Shown: positions 9,196-16,686 of the stretch, one piece after another
Numbering within the stretch: position 1 is the stretch's first letter
How the letters are laid out: the number at the start of each line of letters is the position of its first letter
Assembly: GCF_034930985.1 (NCBI RefSeq)
Contig: NZ_JAYGIM010000013.1
Location: 62,001-126,000, forward strand
DNA from: Arcicella lustrica
GTDB taxonomy: Bacteria; Bacteroidota; Bacteroidia; Cytophagales; Spirosomataceae
Direction: 5' to 3'
DNA length: 64,000 nucleotides
Notes under the pieces: generated by a model
Told to the model about the DNA's origin: nothing
What the model saw: the letters and a program-made list of their open reading frames with translations, nothing else
Database searches by the model: none
Translations under genes and position numbers: made by a program

Positions 9196-12099
9196 ATGAA
9201 ACAAATATTCGCTCTCCTCTTTTTTATCCTTTTTTTTAATCCTATCCTATTAGTAGGACAAAAATCACCTTGCTGGGATATATATTACTCTGCTGAAAAA
9301 GACACAATCAAAGATGCTAAGGGCAATTATAATTATAAAAAAGCATTAGAGAAAATCAATGCTATTTATTTATGCTTAGAGAGTTTTAAAAATAAAGATG
9401 CAGACTCTATTAGAAAAAAAACCAACCTGCTCAATATTAAAATTTATAATAACATTAATGACGCAAAAATATTGGCTAACAGAGCTACTAATGAAGTTGA
9501 AAAATCTTTAGTTCGAGAGAAAAAAGCCAAGGAACAAGCCATTATAGAAAAAAATAATGCTCAAGCTCTTTATTGGACATCTCAAGCAGAAAAGATAATT
9601 CCTATACAAAGTATGAGATTATTAGAAAAAGCGTATAAAAAAACAAAAGATGTCAGTACCATAAATAATATCCGAGATGAAAGCAAAATAATCTTTCAAA
9701 AAAGTAATACCCATCAATGGCGAAAGAAAAAGATGTTTGAAAATATTTCAGAAATAAAATTTTCTCCTGATAGTAAATGGCTTTTAGTAATAAGGAAAAA
9801 TCATCATTACGAAGTTTGGAACACCTCAATGCAAAATCATTATGATTTATATTATAAGAACGACAATGATAAGATAGGTGGAGTTGATTTTTCATGTGAT
9901 AGTAAGTGGCTTATTATAAGTAGTTTATTTGGCAAAAGGAAAAAAGTTTTGCAAGTTGATGATGGGAAAATCTCTTCTTTTTTAAATAGTGAAAATAATA
10001 TTTATGATTTATCTTTTTCTTCTAACGGTAAATGGCTTATAAGCATAGATACGAATTACCGTGCAAAAGTCTGGCAATTAGATACATTAAGGTCTCATGG
10101 TTTTTTGAGTAAAAACGAAAAAATAGAGAAAGCATCTTTCTCAAAGAATGATAAATGGCTATTAACATTAGACAAAGAGCATCACGCCAAAGTCTGGGAA
10201 GTTAATACAGGTAGATTACATTATTCCTTAAAAGATGAAAATAATATTCTTAACGCTACTCTTTCTCCAGATGGTAAGTGGCTTGTGACATTAGATGAAG
10301 AAAAGAAATTGAAAATATGGGATGTTTCAAAAAGGGCATTAAAATTCCACAAGAATAATATGTATACTTGGGATGTCTCTTTCTCTTCAGATAGTAATTT
10401 AATTATAGTAGTTGATACAACTAAAAATGTAGAGGTATGGGATATTAATAAAGATACTGTTCTTGAATTTTTGAAAAATGATAAAAATATCATTGAAGCC
10501 AAATTTTCTCCTGATTATAATTGGTTAATTACAAGAGATAGCACTTTTAATACTAAAATTAGGAATATCGATAACGGTCAAGTTCCTAATTTGTTAAAGA
10601 ATGAGAATAATATTAGGGATGCTTTTTTTTCACCTGACTGTAGTTGGCTAATCACTATATATGATAGTACAGCAAGTTCTAAAGCATGGAGTTTTAGAAG
10701 CGGCGTTTTGTATGATGTATTAAAAGATGATCAGCCTATTTTCGGTGTTGGATTTTCAAATGATAGCAAATGGGTAAAGACCAATAAATTATTCAGTACA
10801 TCTAAAGTATGGCAAATAAAAGAAGGGATATTTCTTGATCTTTTTAAAAATGAGAACAATATTTTTAATCCCAAATTTTCTCCCAATAGTAAATGGCTTA
10901 TTACAACAGAAGATGAAGAGCAAGGTATTCAAACGTTGTGGGAAATTACTTCAGATGAAATAACTAATATCTCTAAATCTCATAAAGAAATTAAAACATC
11001 CTCATTGTCTTCAGATGGCAAATGGATCATCATTGAAAATTTTGATGATTCCATTAACATTTTGGCAACAACAACTTGGCAAGTACCTTATTTTTTAAGA
11101 GATATAAAAAATATAAAAAAAGCCTCTTTTGATTATAATAGTCAATGGCTTGTTATTCAAAAACAGTATGAAGAATATGTCGAGGTATGGGACTTGAAAA
11201 ACGAACGTCCTGCGGAGTTTTTAATTGGTAAAGAGAGATATACCAATATTTCATTTTCCTCAGATGGCAAATGGTTTATTGGGAGTAAGTTTTTAGGTAA
11301 TACCGATATTTTGCAGGTTGATAGTGGAGAAAAATTAGATTGTATCAAAGATAAAAATATTTTTAGAGCATCATTTTCTCCAGATAGTAAATTTTTGGCT
11401 ATACTAACAGGTATTATAAGTGATATAACAATATGGCAAGTTGAGCAACAGAAAGATAGAACACCAAGTTTCTTAAAAGGTATTAATAATTATGTAAGTG
11501 TATCATTTTCTGCCGATAATAAATGGATTGTTACAAGAGAGAAATTAATAGGAAACTTTTTGAAAATAAGAGATATAAATAATGGGGAATCTCCCAAATT
11601 TATAGAAAATGAAGACAATATTGCAATTGATTTTTTTTCACCTGATGGTAAATGGTTTGTTTCGAGTAATGATATATTTCGCCAGAATACTAAAATAAGA
11701 AATATAGAAAACGGTATTCCTCCATTTTTTATGAAAAATGAAAATGGTATTCTTCAACTTGAGTTTTCTAAAAATGCTCAATTTTTGGTTATAAGACAGA
11801 ACGGAAGCCACCAAGTAAAAACGTATGATACCTTTGCGGGTAAACTAATTCAAACCTTATGGTTAAATAAAGTACCAACAGATATTGATATTATAAACAA
11901 TCGCTATCTCTATGTCACAGTTGGCAAAGCCATTGTTAAAACAGATTTACAAACACAGCAGGGTAATTTAATGAGTTACGGTGATGGCGAACCTTTAGAT
12001 TATAAATTTGAGGAAATACAAGAATGGATAAAGGCTTTTGGAGATAAATACCTCTTGCCTTTGGATGAGGAGATAAAGAAGAAATATGGAGTGGATTGA
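9196..12099 (+). CDS. exported WD40-like beta-propeller protein with about 17 repeats, 967 aa
   Basis: The N-terminus MKQIFALLFFILFFNPILLV is a strong signal peptide, probably cut before QKSPCWD. Residues about 30-180 are helical, with a charged coiled-coil-like stretch (VEKSLVREKKAKEQAIIEKN) and LYWTSQAEKI, resembling the linker of TIR-TM-WD40 proteins. From about residue 189 there are 17 repeats of roughly 42 aa with the core FSPDSKWLhh...hhhVWph; examples are LSPDGKWLVTLDEEKKLKIW and FSPDGKWFVSS. Seventeen blades could make two propellers. A C-terminal tail ends WIKAFGDKYLLPLDEEIKKK. Such propellers bind partner molecules. The signal peptide places it in the periplasm, where it could meet the tail of the TIR-TM protein encoded 2 bp upstream. 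It is the last gene of the operon. Confidence 0.9.
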   Translation: MKQIFALLFFILFFNPILLVGQKSPCWDIYYSAEKDTIKDAKGNYNYKKALEKINAIYLCLESFKNKDADSIRKKTNLLNIKIYNNINDAKILANRATNEVEKSLVREKKAKEQAIIEKNNAQALYWTSQAEKIIPIQSMRLLEKAYKKTKDVSTINNIRDESKIIFQKSNTHQWRKKKMFENISEIKFSPDSKWLLVIRKNHHYEVWNTSMQNHYDLYYKNDNDKIGGVDFSCDSKWLIISSLFGKRKKVLQVDDGKISSFLNSENNIYDLSFSSNGKWLISIDTNYRAKVWQLDTLRSHGFLSKNEKIEKASFSKNDKWLLTLDKEHHAKVWEVNTGRLHYSLKDENNILNATLSPDGKWLVTLDEEKKLKIWDVSKRALKFHKNNMYTWDVSFSSDSNLIIVVDTTKNVEVWDINKDTVLEFLKNDKNIIEAKFSPDYNWLITRDSTFNTKIRNIDNGQVPNLLKNENNIRDAFFSPDCSWLITIYDSTASSKAWSFRSGVLYDVLKDDQPIFGVGFSNDSKWVKTNKLFSTSKVWQIKEGIFLDLFKNENNIFNPKFSPNSKWLITTEDEEQGIQTLWEITSDEITNISKSHKEIKTSSLSSDGKWIIIENFDDSINILATTTWQVPYFLRDIKNIKKASFDYNSQWLVIQKQYEEYVEVWDLKNERPAEFLIGKERYTNISFSSDGKWFIGSKFLGNTDILQVDSGEKLDCIKDKNIFRASFSPDSKFLAILTGIISDITIWQVEQQKDRTPSFLKGINNYVSVSFSADNKWIVTREKLIGNFLKIRDINNGESPKFIENEDNIAIDFFSPDGKWFVSSNDIFRQNTKIRNIENGIPPFFMKNENGILQLEFSKNAQFLVIRQNGSHQVKTYDTFAGKLIQTLWLNKVPTDIDIINNRYLYVTVGKAIVKTDLQTQQGNLMSYGDGEPLDYKFEEIQEWIKAFGDKYLLPLDEEIKKKYGVD

Positions 12100-12140
12100 G
12101 TGATGAGTTTTGAATGCGGAGTGAGGAGTTTTTTCTTTTT

Positions 12141-12279
12141 AATAGGGCGGGAATTTATTCCCGTCATTCATATTAATTTAGCATTAATTAGATTATAAAA
12201 TATTTATTCCCAATTGATTGGGTGTAAATTGAATTTTAAAAATATTCATCGATTGGAGGGAATAAATTCCCACGCTATT
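12141..12279. repeat. inverted repeat pair (22-bp arms) between the WD40 gene and eutC
   Basis: The left arm 12141-12162 and right arm 12258-12279 are inverted copies matching at 20 of 22 positions, and each contains the small palindrome-like core GGGAATTTATTCCC. About 95 bp of AT-rich sequence lies between them. The arms resemble a small non-coding palindromic element and mark the right side of the inserted block. The neighbouring 12100-12137 carries TGA-rich word repeats, and 12280-12369 is AT-rich leader sequence of eutC. Confidence 0.65.
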
Positions 12280-12369
12280 GATACATAAATAGAATTTGAT
12301 AATAATTTTCTTAATTCAATGATTAATCACTAAATCGCTCATTCATTAAATCCCTCAATGAATCACAAC

Positions 12370-13125
12370 ATGGAAATCAACAAAGCCGACCAATGGCAAT
12401 TTTTGCAAAATTATACTCCCGCTCGTATTGCTCGTGGTCGGGTTGGGCATAGTTTGCCTACGACAGAGTTGTTGAAATTTCAAGCAGACCATGCGCAAGC
12501 CCGTGATGCTGTTTATTCAGATTTAAAAGTAGCAGAATTGTTTCAGTCCTTTTTACTGCATTTTAATTTGGAAGTATTAAGGCTACAAAGTGAAGTAAAA
12601 TCTCGTTCACAATATTTACAAAGACCCGATTTAGGTAGAACAATCAACCAAGCATCCAGAAAAATTTTATTGGAAGAAGATGCCAGCGAATCAGATATTT
12701 GTTTTGTAATCGCCGATGGACTTTCGGCAACTGCCGTCAATGAACACGCTTTTCCTTTTTTGAATCATTTAATTCCTAAACTTCAAACTGAAAACTGGGA
12801 AATCGCCCCGATTTGCATCGTTGAACAAGGACGAGTAGCCATTGCAGATGAAATTGGCTTTTTACTAAAGGCAAGTATCGTAATCATTTTAATTGGCGAA
12901 CGCCCCGGACTAACATCTCCCGACAGTATGGGTGCGTATATTACATATCAACCACAATTAGGACTGACCGACGAAAGTAGAAATTGTGTTTCGAATATTC
13001 GTCCAGAAGGATTAAATTATGAGTTAGCTTCAGAAAAGATTTTCTACTTACTTAATGAAATAAAAGTAAAAAAAATAAGTGGCGTACAATTAAAGGATGA
13101 AATGGCAGAAAAACAACTACTTTAA
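12370..13125 (+). CDS. eutC: ethanolamine ammonia-lyase small subunit EutC, 251 aa
   Basis: EutC is the small subunit of the B12-dependent ethanolamine ammonia-lyase; with EutB it forms an alpha6-beta6 enzyme and completes the cobalamin site. Diagnostic segments are FTPARI-like YTPARIARGRVGHSLPT, LLKFQADHAQARDAV, FVIADGLSATAVNEHA, PICIVEQGRVAIADEIG, ILIGERPGLTSPDSMGAYIT and the Cys/Asn-rich RNCVSNIRPEGLNYELA. I take MEINKADQW (12370) as the start; an in-frame ATG 12 bp upstream is possible. It is separated from eutB by the TIR/SLOG cassette, so it needs its own promoter or read-through from the cassette. The gene looks intact, with no truncation. Confidence 0.95.
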   Translation: MEINKADQWQFLQNYTPARIARGRVGHSLPTTELLKFQADHAQARDAVYSDLKVAELFQSFLLHFNLEVLRLQSEVKSRSQYLQRPDLGRTINQASRKILLEEDASESDICFVIADGLSATAVNEHAFPFLNHLIPKLQTENWEIAPICIVEQGRVAIADEIGFLLKASIVIILIGERPGLTSPDSMGAYITYQPQLGLTDESRNCVSNIRPEGLNYELASEKIFYLLNEIKVKKISGVQLKDEMAEKQLL

Positions 13126-13440
13126 AAAATTGAGTATTTATCGCTAGTCTTCATTTAAGTCAAACGATTTAATATCCTTTATTTTGAATGTAATGTTGAA
13201 TATATCATTCAAATTACTTGAAATATTAAAATCAACAAAAAAGAGAAAAGACCTAATATTGAGAAAAAACGGTATTATGTTGAAAGATAATCTATAAAAA
13301 GAAGGCTTATTTCAGTAAAAACTAGTTAAAAAAGTAAAGGGCGTATTTTTTGTTTCGTCAATAAATTCTTGGTGTTTACCAAATAAAAATATTAGTTCGT
13401 ACAAAATTTCAGGAAATACACTTGCAATTTTCAATAAATG
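13126..13440. other. AT-rich intergenic stretch without recognised features
   Basis: About 315 bp after eutC with many short A/T runs. I find no coding potential, no convincing terminator after eutC and no repeat in it. The next feature is the small-RNA promoter starting at 13442. Confidence 0.5.
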
Positions 13441-13441
13441 C

Positions 13442-13471
13442 TTGACTTAAACTCCATTTTTTGTACCTTTG
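13442..13471 (+). promoter_or_regulatory. Bacteroidota promoter for a candidate small RNA
   Basis: TTG at 13442-13444 and TACCTTTG at 13464-13471, spaced 19 nt: a perfect match to the TTG/TAnnTTTG consensus. No plus-strand gene follows within 900 bp, only two hairpins and a T run, so the promoter appears to serve a short transcript. Confidence 0.65.
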
Positions 13472-13473
13472 CA

Positions 13474-13537
13474 CTGCGTTCTTGTAACGCAGATTTTTTA
13501 GACCTAGCAACGTGGCGGCGTTGTTAGGTTTTTTTTT
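13474..13537 (+). ncRNA. candidate small RNA with two hairpins and intrinsic terminator
   Basis: Immediately after the promoter comes a perfect 7-bp stem (CTGCGTT / AACGCAG, 13474-13492), a T-rich single strand, then an 11-bp stem with one wobble pair (ACCTAGCAACG / CGTTGTTAGGT, 13502-13529) and a run of nine T residues. This is a complete short transcription unit of about 64 nt. It sits just past the stop of mntR, which is on the other strand, so the RNA is not an mRNA leader. I do not recognise an Rfam family. A role in manganese or metal control is only suggested by position. Confidence 0.5.
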
Positions 13538-13541
13538 GTTC

Positions 13542-14207
13542 TTAGTTTTTAATACTTTTTACCAGTAAATTTTTGGCTACTTCATGGCTAATAAAATGAT
13601 TTGATAAGTCACCAAGATTTACATTAAGTGATTTATCGAAATCGTTCAACTCTTTCACAACAATTTGGCAACCCAATGTCAAACCCATTTTGGCTAAATA
13701 TTGTAAAAAAGTTGCCGAATGCTCAGAAACGCCTACCATCACAACACTTTGTCCAACAGTAATTTCTGAAAGGTTCTGATACCTCAATTCAGGCATAATT
13801 CCGAAAGTATCAGGAATTGGGTCACCGTGCGGGTCAAATTTCGGAAAACCTAAAAATTCATCTAATCTTTCAACCAATTCTTCTGAATCAATATGTTCTA
13901 ATTGTTCTGCAATTTCGTGTACTTCATCCCAATTAAAACCTAACTTTTCTACCAAAAATACTTCCCATAAACGATGCTTTCTGATAACTTTCAATGCCAC
14001 AGCTTCGCCAAGTTCAGTTAACCTAACACCTTGATATTTCTGATAATTAACTAATTGTTTTTCTGAAAGTTTCCTAAGCATATCCGAAACTGATGCCGCT
14101 TTGGTAAGTGTCAGTTCTGCAACAGCATTCGTGCTGACTTCACTGTCGGTTTCCGCAGAAAGCTTATAAATTATTTTAAGGTAGTTTTCTTCTGTGAATG
14201 AAGTCAT
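13542..14207 (-). CDS. mntR: DtxR/MntR-family metal-dependent repressor, 221 aa
   Basis: The protein starts MTSFTEENYLKIIYKLSAE, the winged-helix N-terminus of DtxR/MntR repressors. AVAELTLTKAASVSDMLRKL is the helix-turn-helix (about 25-50), followed by the metal-binding/dimerisation helices (VIRKHRLWEVFLVEKLG, HEIAEQLEHIDSEELVERLD) with typical His and Glu ligands, then PHGDPIP. Residues about 145-221 form a C-terminal SH3-like FeoA domain. I chose 14207 because the 13 codons upstream are not family sequence. The divergent neighbour is mntH, and an 18-bp palindrome lies between them, so it most likely represses mntH, and perhaps itself, when Mn(II) is plentiful. Confidence 0.93.
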   Translation of the reverse strand: MTSFTEENYLKIIYKLSAETDSEVSTNAVAELTLTKAASVSDMLRKLSEKQLVNYQKYQGVRLTELGEAVALKVIRKHRLWEVFLVEKLGFNWDEVHEIAEQLEHIDSEELVERLDEFLGFPKFDPHGDPIPDTFGIMPELRYQNLSEITVGQSVVMVGVSEHSATFLQYLAKMGLTLGCQIVVKELNDFDKSLNVNLGDLSNHFISHEVAKNLLVKSIKN

Positions 14208-14248
14208 GATGGCAATTTTTGGGGATAATAAGAGCATTATTTGCAACG

Positions 14249-14256
14249 CAAAGATA
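14249..14256 (-). promoter_or_regulatory. -7 element of the mntR promoter
   Basis: TATCTTTG on the minus strand, about 42 bp upstream of the mntR ATG, fits the TAnnTTTG box. No TTG is found at the usual distance; the palindromic operator occupies that place, consistent with autoregulation. Confidence 0.4.
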
Positions 14257-14280
14257 TTATTTAATAAGCGAATAATTAAA

Positions 14281-14298
14281 TTTTAGATTAATCTAAAA
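14281..14298. promoter_or_regulatory. 18-bp palindromic operator between mntR and mntH
   Basis: TTTTAGATTAATCTAAAA is a perfect 18-bp palindrome and resembles the DtxR/MntR box (TTAGGTTAGCCTAA type). It lies 73 bp from the mntR start and 156 bp from the mntH start, placed to control both divergent genes. Confidence 0.75.
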
Positions 14299-14454
14299 AA
14301 ATATTTTGAATTGTACTTAACAAAAAATAAATTTACATCACTTATGTAACTATAGTCATTAAACCTTCATTGTAAATCCTTTATGAATTGATTACAAAAA
14401 GGAAATAATGATTATTACAATCGACAAACCTTACAATTACATAGCATATTTAAT

Positions 14455-15765
14455 ATGAATATAAAAAACACTATTTTAAACCATTCATTACCAGAAGTAT
14501 ATGGTTCTATAAAAGTGCCTAAAACGGGGTCGTTTTATAAAAAATTATGGGCTTTTACAGGACCAGGCTTAATGGTAGCGGTTGGTTATATGGATCCGGG
14601 AAACTGGGCGACAGATATTGCTGGTGGTTCAAAATTTGGTTATACGCTCCTTTCCGTAATTCTGATTTCCAACCTTTTTGCGATGCTCCTTCAGCATCTT
14701 TCCTTAAAATTAGGCATTGCCACTGGACGAGATTTAGCACAAGCCTGCCGATACGCTTATTCAAAACCTGTTGCCATTGCTTTATGGGTTTTGTGCGAAA
14801 TTGCCATTGCTGCCTGCGATTTAGCAGAAGTAATTGGTTCAGCCATTGCCATTAATTTACTTTTTGGCTTACCCCTTACAGTAGGCGTCGTCATTACGGT
14901 TTTAGATGTTTTAGTACTCTTATACTTTCAAGGAAAAGGCTTTAGGGCTTTAGAATGTATTGTTGCTGGTTTGATTTTCATGATTTTCTGCTGTTTTGGT
15001 TATGAAATTTTTGTTTCACAACCATCAGTAAATGAAATTTTGGGAGGTATTTTACCCAAACCTCAAATCATCACCAATCCAGAAATGCTTTATGTTGCCA
15101 TTGGAATTTTGGGTGCAACAGTAATGCCTCATAATTTGTATTTGCATTCTAGCATTGTTCAAACTCGTAATTTTGAAAAAAACAGTGAAGGAAAACGTTC
15201 TGCCATCTTTTTTGCAACGATAGATTCCAACTTGTCTTTATCACTTGCCTTTTTTATCAATGCTGCCATTCTGATTATTTCAGCGGCAACTTTCCACAAT
15301 ACGGGCAATCAAAATGTAGCAGACATCAACGATGCTTATCATTTACTTGACCCCGTTTTGGGTGTAAAATTCGCTGGTATATTTTTTGCTGTAGCCTTAT
15401 TGGCTTCTGGTCAAAACTCTACATTAACAGGTACTTTGGCTGGGCAAATTGTCATGGAAGGTTTTTTGAATTTAAGACTAAAACCTTGGTTGAGACGACT
15501 TATTACTCGTTTAATAGCCGTAATTCCAGCGCTGATTGTTACAATTATTTATGGAGAAAAAGGTACGGGAGATTTATTGGTATTGAGTCAAGTAATTTTA
15601 TCCTTACAACTTAGTTTTGCAGTGGTTCCTTTGATTGTTTTCACAAGTGATAAAACTCAAATGGGTGAATTTGTGAATTCAAAATTGATGAAAATTTGCG
15701 CTTGGATTGTAGCAATTATCATCATTGCCTTGAATGGATATTTGCTTTGGGATACTATTTTTTAG
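14455..15765 (+). CDS. mntH: Nramp-family manganese transporter MntH, 436 aa
   Basis: An inner-membrane proton-coupled importer of Mn(II) and related divalent metals. The two metal-site motifs are intact: YMDPGNWATD (DPGN at 47-50) in the first helix and VMPHNLYLHS (MPHN near 223) in the sixth. Eleven or so hydrophobic helices and the length (436 aa) fit the family. GQNSTLTGTLAGQIVMEGFL is the conserved loop of helices 8-9. It is divergent from mntR across a palindromic operator, so it is probably repressed by manganese. Confidence 0.95.
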   Translation: MNIKNTILNHSLPEVYGSIKVPKTGSFYKKLWAFTGPGLMVAVGYMDPGNWATDIAGGSKFGYTLLSVILISNLFAMLLQHLSLKLGIATGRDLAQACRYAYSKPVAIALWVLCEIAIAACDLAEVIGSAIAINLLFGLPLTVGVVITVLDVLVLLYFQGKGFRALECIVAGLIFMIFCCFGYEIFVSQPSVNEILGGILPKPQIITNPEMLYVAIGILGATVMPHNLYLHSSIVQTRNFEKNSEGKRSAIFFATIDSNLSLSLAFFINAAILIISAATFHNTGNQNVADINDAYHLLDPVLGVKFAGIFFAVALLASGQNSTLTGTLAGQIVMEGFLNLRLKPWLRRLITRLIAVIPALIVTIIYGEKGTGDLLVLSQVILSLQLSFAVVPLIVFTSDKTQMGEFVNSKLMKICAWIVAIIIIALNGYLLWDTIF

Positions 15766-15793
15766 TTATTTGTATTGAAAAAATAGGTAAGCC

Positions 15794-16147
15794 ATGAAAA
15801 TACCAGAGACAAACGGATTGATTGAAAATATTTATAAGTACGTTCAAACGCACATAGAAATTGCCAAACTTGAAGTAGAAGAGCGTGTTCAAGAAACGAT
15901 TAAAAAGTTGGTTATCGGAGCAATCCTTGTACTTTCAGCGGGAATGCTTTTCATGTTTTCATTGCTGACTTTGGCTTTATTTTTAAACCATGTTTTCAAA
16001 AGTGAATATCTTGGTTTTCTTGCAGTTACGATTTTGTTAGCAATTGTTGTCGCTTATGTTTTCCATCTTGGAAAAACCTTACTTAAACCTGATACAATCA
16101 CAGAAAGTATTGAAGAAGAAGTTGAAACAGTATTTCAAGAAAATTAA
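15794..16147 (+). CDS. small membrane protein of the 'phage holin superfamily III' type, 117 aa
   Basis: An amphipathic N-terminal part (NIYKYVQTHIEIAKLEVEER) is followed by two membrane helices (about 38-60 and 70-92) and an acidic tail. This is the pattern of the Holin-X/YqjE-like family often found in Bacteroidota next to YtxH- or YqjD-like proteins. Despite the family name there is nothing phage-like nearby; these proteins are thought to be envelope-stress or membrane-associated. It starts 28 bp after mntH and may be co-transcribed with it or with the next genes. Confidence 0.75.
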   Translation: MKIPETNGLIENIYKYVQTHIEIAKLEVEERVQETIKKLVIGAILVLSAGMLFMFSLLTLALFLNHVFKSEYLGFLAVTILLAIVVAYVFHLGKTLLKPDTITESIEEEVETVFQEN

Positions 16148-16287
16148 AAAAGAATTCTTTCTTTAAATTTTCAGTCAAAAAAGCAATTTTTATTACTTTT
16201 GAGTAGTTTTAGAGACGTACACAGTTATTGTATTAGTAAGTTTCGTAATGAATTTTATTCGGACAATAACAGAACCACGTGAAGATT

Positions 16288-16686
16288 ATGTTTCCAGTAG
16301 TAAGCCCAAAAAGAATCTCTGAACGTAAACGAGAGTTACATTTAGAAGCAAAAGCATATAAAGAAACGATTGACGGACAAGTAAGTGACCTTAAATCAGA
16401 GGCGACTCGTATCGGTACAACCGCACTGATTGTGGGTGGCGTTTTGGCCACTACTTATTTGATATTTAGTTTTTTCAGTTCAGATTCTGACAAAAAAGTA
16501 ACAACTAAGGTTTCAGAAAATACTAATCTGCCTGTTGTTGTAAAAAAAGAAAAAACGAAAGAATCTTGGCTTATTTCATCTATTAAAGGTTACATGCTGT
16601 CATTTTTAATGGCAATAGCCAAAGACAAAGTCATGGAAGCCCTTTCGATTTTAAAAGAAAATCATGCAGAGAAATCTTCTCAATAA
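16288..16686 (+). CDS. hypothetical membrane-anchored protein, 132 aa
   Basis: A basic helical N-terminus (SERKRELHLEAKAYKETIDG) precedes one membrane helix at about 49-67 (TTALIVGGVLATTYLIFSFF), then a Ser/Lys-rich linker and a second, weaker hydrophobic segment (GYMLSFLMAIAKDKVMEAL). I take MFPVVSPKR as the start. No named family recognised. It follows the holin-like gene in the same direction and its end overlaps the GGGP synthase gene by 23 bp, which indicates one operon and coupled translation. Confidence 0.75.
   Translation: MFPVVSPKRISERKRELHLEAKAYKETIDGQVSDLKSEATRIGTTALIVGGVLATTYLIFSFFSSDSDKKVTTKVSENTNLPVVVKKEKTKESWLISSIKGYMLSFLMAIAKDKVMEALSILKENHAEKSSQ

Larger units (their letters stand above)
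5013..12299. other. candidate inserted island between eutB and eutC
   Basis: Everything between the eutB terminator and the eutC leader: a minus-strand hypothetical gene, a 21-bp tandem repeat array, a four-gene TIR/SLOG/TIR-TM/WD40 operon, and a pair of inverted repeats at the right side. The flanking genes encode two subunits of one enzyme and are normally adjacent, so the simplest reading is insertion of this block. By eye the operon is richer in A/T than the genes on either side, and its proteins are rich in Lys, Asn and Ile. No integrase, transposase, tRNA or clear target-site duplication is seen, so the exact boundaries are uncertain. Confidence 0.6.

Noticed and set aside
8432..12099. 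TIR-TM and WD40 genes as one gene broken by a frameshift
   Set aside because: The second frame starts with a clear signal peptide and its own linker domain, and the first ends in a complete tail; the two-gene reading fits better, though an ancient split is likely.
3566..13125. Ethanolamine microcompartment locus
   Set aside because: Only eutB and eutC are present; no shell proteins, eutD/E/G or regulator genes are in the window.
15794..16147. Prophage, from the 'phage holin' family protein
   Set aside because: The family name is misleading; neighbours are mntH and a lipid enzyme, and no phage structural, lysis or integrase gene is present.
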